A stretch of 64,000 nt of DNA from NCBI GenBank assembly GCA_036389335.1, contig DASVQC010000004.1, forward strand, positions 28,914 to 92,913, written 5' to 3'. Under the pieces are notes generated by a model. It had not been told where the DNA came from. It worked only from the letters and a program-made list of their open reading frames with translations, and made no database searches. How positions within the stretch are numbered: position 1 is the first letter of the stretch; every line of letters starts with the position of its first letter. Below are positions 8,790 through 14,875 of this stretch, piece by piece. The position numbers and the translations under genes are program-made. Source of the DNA: JAIVGV01 sp036389335. GTDB lineage: Bacteria > Acidobacteriota > Blastocatellia > Pyrinomonadales > Pyrinomonadaceae.

Positions 8790-8911
8790 GCCCAACGGAA
8801 CGCATTTCAGCGGCGGCCACGAAGCCTTGACTAAAGGACTGCCTCAAAGTGCCAAGACCCACCTCAAAAACCGGCGAGTCCTGGCCGTCCGCTGCAAATG
8901 CCTTGTTGGGC
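8790..8911 (-). other. attC site 3
   Basis: End motifs GCCCAAC (8790-8796) and GTTGGGC (8905-8911). The arms GCATTTCAGCGGCGGCC and GGCCGTCCGCTGCAAATGC are nearly complementary over 17 bp, with one extra base in the right arm. It is the longest site of the array (122 bp) and serves the gene at 8994-9857. Confidence 0.85.
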
Positions 8912-8993
8912 GGCTATGCCGGATTGAAGGCACCGCCGATTGTACAGCCGATACCGCCATACTTTCATCGGGCTCGGACCCCCAGCCGGGCGA

Positions 8994-9857
8994 TCAGGCC
9001 GATACGAACACGGTCTTGAAGGCGAAGTCGTTGAGCCTGACGGGCTTGGCGAGGGTCCTACCGTTCCGGTCGACCATGGTGATGGCCTCGCCCGACATGA
9101 GCGACCGAGGGCCACTCGTCGTGTAGGCGCTGATTTCGTCGAAGTAGACAACCCCAAAGCTGGCCAGCGGGGGGAACGGTTGGTTAAGGGGCGAGGTGCG
9201 AGTGACGCCCGCGTTGATGGTGACGGCAGGGGGGAACCCGGTGTCGACCGCGAAGTTGATCGTCTGCGATGTGGTCTCGTTGGCGAGGAAGTACGCCGCT
9301 GTGCCGGCCTGGTTGGTCTGAAGGCACAGGGCGCCGCTGATCACATCGCCGGGGCGGACCGGCAGGTTGATCAGCCCGATGCTTTCCGCCAAGATCCGGC
9401 TGGTGACGTTCTGCGCGGAGTCGACGGTCATCTCGACGTGGAGGTCGAGGAAGCCGAGACCGACGAAGGTATGGAAGTGGTTGACGCCGACCGGGCTAGG
9501 GGTGAAATGCAGGTCGGGCACCGTCCAAGTGACGAACAGGGCGGTGAACGGTGCCGAGGAGCTGAAGAGCTGGTAGCCGCACGACTCGATCGGGTCCGGG
9601 CCCAGAGCGGCGGCGGTGACTGCCTTCTTGGCCGCCGTTGTGGTGTCGAGCCGCGGCTCGAGATGGTCGAAGCTGCGGTAGCGGGCTGCCTGCCGCTCCC
9701 ACAGCGCGGCCATCCCCGGCTGAGTCTGGGGGTCAGGTCGCAACGGTAGCCCGTGCCTCATCAAGTCCTTCTTGGTGGCGGCGAACGGGTCGAAGTTTTT
9801 CGATGGGGGTGGGTAGAGGCGCACCTTTTTCCCGTCGGGAGTTTGCTTTCTAGTCAT
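8994..9857 (-). CDS. Cassette protein, possibly eqolisin-like (G1) fold without evident catalytic residues
   Basis: A 287-residue protein read from the ATG at 9857, which has GGAG about 6 bases upstream; an earlier in-frame ATG lacks that support. There is no signal peptide. The N-terminal about 70 residues are polar. The rest looks like a beta-sandwich: VTWTVPDL, FVGLG, LPVRPGDVISG, FLANETTSQ and LASFGVVYFDEI follow the order of features seen in glutamic peptidases of the G1 family (W-x-VP, FVG, V-x-PGD, N-x-TT, L-x-x-FG). The family's catalytic Gln and Glu were not found at the expected places, so peptidase activity is doubtful. The family placement is tentative. The stop codon lies 82 bp from attC site 3, the usual gene-attC order. 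Confidence 0.75.
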   Translation of the reverse strand: MTRKQTPDGKKVRLYPPPSKNFDPFAATKKDLMRHGLPLRPDPQTQPGMAALWERQAARYRSFDHLEPRLDTTTAAKKAVTAAALGPDPIESCGYQLFSSSAPFTALFVTWTVPDLHFTPSPVGVNHFHTFVGLGFLDLHVEMTVDSAQNVTSRILAESIGLINLPVRPGDVISGALCLQTNQAGTAAYFLANETTSQTINFAVDTGFPPAVTINAGVTRTSPLNQPFPPLASFGVVYFDEISAYTTSGPRSLMSGEAITMVDRNGRTLAKPVRLNDFAFKTVFVSA

Positions 9858-9910
9858 GACACTCTCCTTTCTACTGTAAGTCATCTACACTACCGCACAC
9901 GCTCCTGGCC

Positions 9911-10023
9911 GCCCAACGCCGGAATTCACCCGCCCGCGCCACGATTAAAGACGCCGCCGAAGAAGCCACCCGACGATGATGAGAGGCAAGCAGGCGCGGG
10001 CCGGGCGGAATGACTTGTTGGGC
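9911..10023 (-). other. attC site 4
   Basis: End motifs GCCCAAC (9911-9917) and GTTGGGC (10017-10023). The arms GAATTCACCCGCCCGCGCC and GGCGCGGGCCGGGCGGAATG are complementary, with two extra bases on the right. It lies 11 bp downstream of the metallopeptidase-like gene that reads toward it. Confidence 0.85.
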
Positions 10024-10034
10024 GCGGCGTCGAT

Positions 10035-10613
10035 TCAAAGCGAAGCTTTATCTTTGTTAGCCAACTCTCTTAACGCCTTGAATTTTGTAGCCCTTTCTTC
10101 TTTGCTCAGAGACAACGCCCACTTCCATGCCGACTCATAATCGTATAGCCCCCTCCGCTTCCGTTCCACCTCGACCATTTTATCGGCGAAATCTTTGCCA
10201 TACAGCGATTCCCAAATGTCATACAGGGCAAGGAAAAGGACTCTATGCTCGTCCATCTCTTTCGTCTTCGGGAGGCGGGCGAGGAGCCTATGCCCTAACT
10301 CATGGATCAACGTTGCCTTCTTTACACCCGGCGGGTAACTCGCCCTCAGCTTCATCGGATCGTTACCGAATCCGGACCAACTTACGCCCTCATAAACGAT
10401 CGCCCGTATATCATTTTCGGTAAATTTTATCCCTGAAACTCTCTCCATAGCTTCAATAATTCTTTTGCCCTCACTGTTCCAGATGTCCTGATACTCTTTC
10501 GTAGCTTGAGCATATTTCTCGGATTCGGGAGAGAAACTGACCCTCACACCAGGGTCTTGTATGAAGGCAAAGGATATAGACGAAAGCATCAGGATTGTAA
10601 TTATCCGCTTCAT
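10035..10613 (-). CDS. Secreted putative zinc metallopeptidase (HELGH), cassette gene
   Basis: A 192-residue protein with a short signal peptide (MKRIITILMLSSISFAF, residues 1-17). HELGH at 104-108 within TLIHELGHRLL is a zinc-metallopeptidase motif with two His ligands and a catalytic Glu. The third ligand is not obvious; Glu122, His123 and Glu135 are candidates. The remainder is helical and Lys/Glu-rich. The start at 10613 is preceded by AGGGGA; an upstream in-frame start would disrupt the signal peptide. The gene is visibly lower in GC than its chromosomal neighbours, which fits a transferred cassette. The stop is 11 bp from attC site 4. The substrate is unknown, and proteolysis is inferred only from the motif. 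Confidence 0.82.
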   Translation of the reverse strand: MKRIITILMLSSISFAFIQDPGVRVSFSPESEKYAQATKEYQDIWNSEGKRIIEAMERVSGIKFTENDIRAIVYEGVSWSGFGNDPMKLRASYPPGVKKATLIHELGHRLLARLPKTKEMDEHRVLFLALYDIWESLYGKDFADKMVEVERKRRGLYDYESAWKWALSLSKEERATKFKALRELANKDKASL

Positions 10614-10673
10614 AAGATTTTCCCCTGCGAACATTTCCGCCCGATTTTCCCTCAGCATACGTTAAGGCGAAGC

Positions 10674-10772
10674 GCCCAACGCTCGAATTAACCGGGCGCA
10701 CACAACGTCGGTGCGGACAAGTTGACGACGAAAGCAACGCTATTCGCGCTCCGGTTCGATGAGTTGTTGGGC
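10674..10772 (-). other. attC site 5
   Basis: End motifs GCCCAAC (10674-10680) and GTTGGGC (10766-10772). The inner arms ATTAACCGGGCGC and GCGCTCCGGTTCGAT pair, with extra bases on the right arm. It serves the gene at 10811-11467 (38 bp away). Confidence 0.82.
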
Positions 10773-10810
10773 GGCGCTCTTAGTCCAAGCGTTCAACCTA
10801 GCTTATGAAA

Positions 10811-11467
10811 TCACTTAACTTCACATTTTGACCTCACAAGGAGTTGAGCATGGCCGACACTGCCATCGGTGAATCGTACCTCTGCACTCATTATTTCTGC
10901 CTTGCGAAAGTGCCTGCCTAATTCCGCGGCAAGACTGAATGACACACTCTTTTGTTTCTCTCTCGCTAGTAAGCGATCAACTTCCCTCAGTCCATACGGT
11001 CTACAGCCCTCGGCAGTAAGCTCAGTCTCATCCCCCGGCTGTATCAGCACAGGCAGCTTAGATCGGGCTTGCTTAGATGCAACATGCTTACTCTGAACAA
11101 ACTGTAAGCCATAATCGAATGAGGCATACATGGGCAGTTCTTCATCGGTACGTTCCAACAACCCGAAGATTAATACGATTGCAGCTATAGGCTTATGACC
11201 GACATTTTTCACTCTAAGGACGACTGTTTTCAGCCAATAGTCATCAGCGTCAAACGCTCGGTCGAAGGGAACCTTCGTGCCCGCTACTTTGAGATCGGTT
11301 AGTTCGAGTATGGTCTCCTCTTCAATAAAGGGACACTCCGGAGAGCGCACCAGACTTTTAGTGCCCTGGCTGTGAACAGTCGCGGGTAGAATCAGCAACA
11401 GGGCTATGAAGACGGAAAGGTAGCAGATGATGAATTGGGCATACAGTATGATTTTTCTAGAAGTCAT
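10811..11467 (-). CDS. Exported protein of unknown function, cassette gene
   Basis: A 218-residue protein with an N-terminal hydrophobic segment (about 10-30) that is a signal peptide or anchor, ending near VHSQG. The mature part begins with a Cys-containing SPECPFIEEE stretch. It appears beta-rich (LKTVVLRVKNVGHKPIAA), like Ig/CARDB-type exported domains, but no family is assigned. The ATG at 11467 has GGGAG upstream. Base composition is less GC-rich than the flanking chromosome. The stop lies 38 bp from attC site 5 in the standard cassette order. Confidence 0.78.
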   Translation of the reverse strand: MTSRKIILYAQFIICYLSVFIALLLILPATVHSQGTKSLVRSPECPFIEEETILELTDLKVAGTKVPFDRAFDADDYWLKTVVLRVKNVGHKPIAAIVLIFGLLERTDEELPMYASFDYGLQFVQSKHVASKQARSKLPVLIQPGDETELTAEGCRPYGLREVDRLLAREKQKSVSFSLAAELGRHFRKAEIMSAEVRFTDGSVGHAQLLVRSKCEVK

Positions 11468-11532
11468 CGATAAAGCTCCCTTTCTGTTAAGGCGACGCCC
11501 TCAATAGTGCTTGGTAGCTGCACGAGAAAGCA

Positions 11533-11619
11533 GCCCAACGCCGGGGATAACCGGCGAGCGCAAGAGATTGAGGATGAGAGAGCCGCTTATTGCGAGTCCG
11601 GTTCACCCCCTTGTTAGGC
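11533..11619 (-). other. attC site 6
   Basis: End motifs GCCCAAC (11533-11539) and GTTAGGC (11613-11619). The arms GGGGATAACCGGCGAGCGCAA and TTGCGAGTCCGGTTCACCCCC pair, with an extra base on the right. It is the shortest site (87 bp), 13 bp from the 78-residue gene. Confidence 0.85.
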
Positions 11620-11632
11620 GGCGTGCCAGGAG

Positions 11633-11869
11633 CTACATGCCTTCCAGCGTTTCGAGAAACGTCCCATAAAAGCCGATAAATACGTCATTGTCTTGTGCGC
11701 CTGAAATCGCAAGCCCGAACGTGCCCGACGCCTCGTCGAAGACGATCTTATATCCTGAGTTACTCTCAGGAATCTCTTCGAGGACAAGCCACAGTCCCAG
11801 CGTTTCGCCTTCCTTGAAGCTATCTTCATAGACGCGCTTCACAGGCGGCACGATTAAGGACCGCTTCAA
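11633..11869 (-). CDS. Small acidic cassette protein of unknown function
   Basis: A 78-residue protein with a TTG start at 11869 preceded by ACGGGG. Alternating hydrophobic and charged residues (LWLVLEEIPESNSGYKIVFDEA, FIGFYGTFLETLEGM) suggest a small beta-alpha fold, with no signal peptide or membrane segment. It is not recognised. Small acidic proteins of this kind are common in cassette arrays; an immunity or antitoxin role is possible but unsupported here. It sits 13 bp from attC site 6 in the canonical order. Confidence 0.65.
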   Translation of the reverse strand: MKRSLIVPPVKRVYEDSFKEGETLGLWLVLEEIPESNSGYKIVFDEASGTFGLAISGAQDNDVFIGFYGTFLETLEGM

Positions 11870-11970
11870 ATCTACCCCGTGAGCGTTAGAGAGCGACTAG
11901 TTCCCGGCAACTTCACGCTCGATAATTTCGGACACTCCGGATGCTTTCATTCCTACCACTCAACAATGCC

Positions 11971-12080
11971 ACCTAACGCTGGCATTCACCTGCCGCCCGC
12001 GAATGGCATTCAACCTCCGACACAAGGAAGCATCTCGAGAGGTATGCCATCGGGCGGTCAGGTGGAATGACTTGTTCGGT
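11971..12080 (-). other. attC site 7 (degenerate core)
   Basis: End motifs ACCTAAC (11971-11977) and GTTCGGT (12074-12080). The second deviates from GTTRRRY at the fourth base. The arms CATTCACCTGCCGCCCG and CGGGCGGTCAGGTGGAATG are complementary, with two extra bases on the right. This core belongs to the gene-proximal end of the site, so recombination may be only mildly affected. Confidence 0.78.
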
Positions 12081-12307
12081 AGCCCGCTCGGCGCAACCAC
12101 TCTGGCGCTCGCCTTCCACACGCCAGCAGAAACGAGCCGCGTGCGTCCCTAACGTTCGCCATCACGCAGCCGTAATCGGTCGCAGAGCGCGACAAACCCG
12201 TCGGGCGGGGAGAGAGCAAAGAACCCCGCGGGCGGCATCTCCCTAATTCACTATCTGGTATCGCTTGGCATAAATCCTGCCAAGTTTCTCAGTGGCTGTT
12301 TTGTCCC
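12081..12307. other. Gene-free stretch with a possible attC half-site
   Basis: No gene is seen here. CCCTAACGTTCGCCATCACG at 12147-12166 resembles the left arm of attC site 1 (core, spacer, then GCCATCACG against GGCATCACA). No matching right arm with GTTRRRY was found, so it may be the remains of an eighth site or a coincidence. Confidence 0.3.
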
Positions 12308-12661
12308 TTACTGAGACTCAATTCCCGTGATAGTAGCTCTGATAGCCGAAAAAATCCGTTTGCCAGGTTCGTCCGAGAATGCTATGGAATAGGAAACACC
12401 GTTGATAGTACCGATCTGTAATGTTTCCCCAGGCCCGACGGGGACGTTAGGATAAGACTGTGTACCCGGATATGGGCAAGAAATAATTGCCCTCCAATTT
12501 CCATTTCCATCGCCAGCCAATGCTAAATTGATGGATGTAAGTGGATCCAGAAAGGTGATGAATTCTCCAGCCGAAACCGAGCTGCTGGAAAAGCTCAGGC
12601 CGAGCGAGGATGATTTGACGGTTGCGGTCGTCGTGGGGGAGGTCGTCGTGGCGGCTGACAT
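12308..12661 (-). CDS. Ser/Thr-rich protein of unknown function, first cassette gene on the attI side
   Basis: A 117-residue protein starting at the ATG at 12661 after a GAAAGAAGAA stretch. The first about 35 residues are Ser/Thr/Ala-rich and probably disordered. The rest has Gly/Asn/Pro turns (GDGNGNWRAI, VPVGPGETLQIG) and looks like a compact beta protein. There is no signal peptide and no family recognised. TACAAT (12680-12685, minus strand) could be a -10 element, with only a weak -35. It is lower in GC than the chromosome. The gap of 227 bp to attC site 7 is longer than for the other cassettes, so its membership of the array is probable but not certain. Confidence 0.65.
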   Translation of the reverse strand: MSAATTTSPTTTATVKSSSLGLSFSSSSVSAGEFITFLDPLTSINLALAGDGNGNWRAIISCPYPGTQSYPNVPVGPGETLQIGTINGVSYSIAFSDEPGKRIFSAIRATITGIESQ

Positions 12662-12890
12662 ATTTTTTCTTCTTTCGAGATTGTATCTCTTACCTTCGGA
12701 ATGTTTCAGAGTGTAGTCGGGTGAACCCCCCAAGTCCGAACATCTCTTGAGAGGCAAGTCTCGCTGACTTGTGCGTTGATATTAATCATTCGACTTTTCA
12801 TCCGTCCGTGCGTTAGCCCACATAAAATAAACTTTCATTGTTGTACACGGCATACTGCCAATGAAAAGAGAAGCGCCGAACGCTCATTAG

Positions 12891-13047
12891 ACCGCCGGTG
12901 GCGTTCTATTTCGACTGGAGCCGACTATTACCGCCAGTGGCGGTCTAACACCATGAGAGCCGGCAATTACCGCTCGTAGCGGTCTCACACCGCCCGGGGC
13001 TGACTTTCACCGCCTGCCTGAAGTATATCACCGCGCCCACCCACGGC
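12891..13047. repeat. 39-bp tandem repeat of small hairpins
   Basis: This lies in the 520-bp gene-free region 12662-13181. ACCGCCGGTGGCGTT (12891), ACCGCCAGTGGCGGT (12930) and ACCGCTCGTAGCGGT (12969) recur at exactly 39-bp steps, and a degenerate fourth unit starts at 13009. Units 2 and 3 form 6-bp stems with 3-base loops whose stem bases change in a compensated way (GCC/GGC to GCT/AGC). Each unit ends with a GCC-G motif followed by a T-rich triplet. The function is unknown. A GTTAGAC core (minus strand, 12943-12949) that fits an integron recombination site lies in unit 2. Confidence 0.7.
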
Positions 13048-13181
13048 ACTTTCGTCTCGCGCCCAACCTGAATGCCCGGATCGGGTCATGCCGCGCTGTT
13101 TACAAAGGCATCACCGGGCGGGTACTCTGTCAATAGTCCGTCCGCTCCTCAACGCGGGCGGGTCCGAGCCTCATCTAATTT

Positions 13182-14597
13182 ATGAGTGTCAAAATCCTCA
13201 TCGTAGAGGATGACGAACGCCTTCGGGACGTCTTGCTGGAGGCCGCGGCGATGGAGGGCTATGACGCACAGGGCGTCTCCAGCGCCGAAGCCGCCGTGGA
13301 ACGGCTAGGGTCGGGGCAGTTCGACGTCATGGTCACCGACGTGACCTTGCCCGGGATGTCCGGCCTCGACCTTTTACGGCACTGCCCGCGGCTGCAGCCC
13401 GGCATCCTCCCCATCGTCATCACGGCCTACGGAACCATCGACATCGCCGTCGAAGCCATGAAGCGCGGCGCAGCCGATTTCATCACCAAGCCCTTCGCGC
13501 TGGACGAGATGCTGAGCGCGATTCGCGTCGCCGCCCGGCGGGTGGCGCGGGCCCGCTCCGTCGCGCTCGGCGTCCCCGGCGGCGGGACGGTAAACCTGAT
13601 CGCGGTCGCGCCCGCCATGCGAAAGCTGCTCGAACAGGTGCGCGCCATCGCGCCGTTCCCGACGACCGTGCTCGTGACCGGCGAGACGGGGACGGGCAAG
13701 GAGGTGATCGCGCGCACGGTCCACCAACTCAGCCTGCGCCGGGAGAAAGCGTTCGTGGCGCTCAACTGCGCCGCCGTGCCCGAGCAGTTACTTGAGGACG
13801 AACTGTTCGGCCACGTGAAGGGCGCGTTCACGGGCGCGCAGGGCGCGCGCGCGGGGCGCTTCGAGCAGGCCGACGGCGGGACGCTCTTTCTCGACGAGGT
13901 GGGCGACATGAGCCTGCCGCTTCAGGCGAAGCTGCTTCGCGTCCTACAGGAGCGCGAGTTTGAAAAGCTCGGCTCGACGCGCACCGTCAAGGTGGACGTG
14001 CGCGTCGTGGCCGCGACCAGCGCCGACCTCGAACGGCGGATCGAGGAGGGCACGTTCCGCCCGGACCTTTACTACCGCCTCAACGTCATGCACCTGCGCC
14101 TCCCGCCGCTGCGGGAGCGGCGCGAGGACGTCAGGCCGCTCGCCGAACACCTGCTCGCGAAGTTCTGCTCGGCGACGGGGCTGCCCGCCAAGACCATCCA
14201 CGACGACGCGTGGGGCGCGCTGACCGGCTACGGTTGGCCCGGCAACACGCGGCAACTGCAAAACGCGGTGGAGCGCGCCGCCGCACTGACCGGCGCGGCG
14301 ACCGACATCCGTTTGCAAGACCTGCCCGAGGAAGTGCGCGCGGGCGCGGAGATCATGTCTGTCACCGCCCCGAATGACGAAACGCCGCCCCCGACGATCC
14401 CCGGCGAGGGCGTCGACTTCGACGCCCTCGTCACGAAGGTGGAGCGCGACTTGCTCTTGCAGTCGCTCTCCAAGGCGGGCGGCAACAAGCTGCGCGCCGC
14501 CCAACTCCTCAACATGAAGCGCACGACCTTCGTCGAGAAGCTGAAGCGTCTGAAGATCGACACGGGGCGGGAAGAGTCCGGGGCCGGGAAAGGGTAA
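13182..14597 (+). CDS. Sigma-54-dependent response regulator, NtrC family
   Basis: A 471-residue cytosolic activator. The receiver domain (about 3-115) has the acidic pair at 10-11, phosphoacceptor Asp53 and Lys103. The AAA+ domain has Walker A GETGTGKE (167-174), the sigma-54-contacting loop GAFTGA (214-219) and Walker B TLFLDEV (about 234-240). The C-terminal Fis-type helix-turn-helix covers about 425-460 (GGNKLRAAQLLNMKRTTF). All catalytic features are intact, so it should activate sigma-54 promoters when phosphorylated. The likely partner is the hybrid kinase 2.2 kb downstream. The target genes are not evident. The ATG at 13182 has no strong ribosome-binding site; it was chosen because the receiver begins there. 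Confidence 0.94.
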   Translation: MSVKILIVEDDERLRDVLLEAAAMEGYDAQGVSSAEAAVERLGSGQFDVMVTDVTLPGMSGLDLLRHCPRLQPGILPIVITAYGTIDIAVEAMKRGAADFITKPFALDEMLSAIRVAARRVARARSVALGVPGGGTVNLIAVAPAMRKLLEQVRAIAPFPTTVLVTGETGTGKEVIARTVHQLSLRREKAFVALNCAAVPEQLLEDELFGHVKGAFTGAQGARAGRFEQADGGTLFLDEVGDMSLPLQAKLLRVLQEREFEKLGSTRTVKVDVRVVAATSADLERRIEEGTFRPDLYYRLNVMHLRLPPLRERREDVRPLAEHLLAKFCSATGLPAKTIHDDAWGALTGYGWPGNTRQLQNAVERAAALTGAATDIRLQDLPEEVRAGAEIMSVTAPNDETPPPTIPGEGVDFDALVTKVERDLLLQSLSKAGGNKLRAAQLLNMKRTTFVEKLKRLKIDTGREESGAGKG

Positions 14598-14875
14598 GAC
14601 GCCCCGCGCGAGTCGCGCCGTCAAGTTTTTGACACTGCCCCGCGCCCGCCGTCAGCGTTCCGACGGCGGCCCGGCGTTCGGGCCGTCAACCGGGCACACT
14701 CACCGCCCGCCCACTCAACCGCGCCGCGGTATTCGCGGCGTTCCGCCGCTCCCGAACCCCCAGAGATGAGCTTTCCCCTTTCCGGACGACGCTGCACGGG
14801 AATTGCACGGCAGGCCCCGCCTCACACTCTCGTGAGCCTTCAACCCTCCGCCCGACCGGACATGGAGAACAAATA

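Larger units (their letters stand above)
7575..12080 (-). mobile_element. Integron gene-cassette array without integrase (CALIN), seven attC sites
   Basis: Seven sites of 87-122 bp have paired end motifs RYYYAAC ... GTTRRRY and complementary inner arms. In every one the right-hand arm (plus-strand view) carries an extra unpaired base relative to the left arm. In known attC sites the extra base lies in the arm next to the gene's 3' end, so all seven point toward the minus strand. Minus-strand genes sit just to the right of their attC (11, 13, 38, 82 and 227 bp), as expected for cassettes. No integrase gene is found on either side, so this is a cluster of attC sites lacking an integron integrase. 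The attI side would be on the right, near 12.7-13.0 kb. Several cassette genes are visibly poorer in GC than the flanking genes. Confidence 0.85.

Noticed and set aside
12891..13047. CRISPR array reading of the 39-bp repeats
   Set aside because: The units differ from each other throughout, there are no separate unique spacers between conserved repeats, and no cas genes are nearby.
13061..13110. GCCCAAC at 13061 as another attC start
   Set aside because: No GTTRRRY partner and no complementary right arm was found before the NtrC-type gene.
7575..13181. An integron integrase gene next to the array
   Set aside because: Neither strand shows a tyrosine recombinase with the conserved Arg-His-Arg-Tyr residues near the array; only the short remnant at 4141-4348 was found, on the far side.
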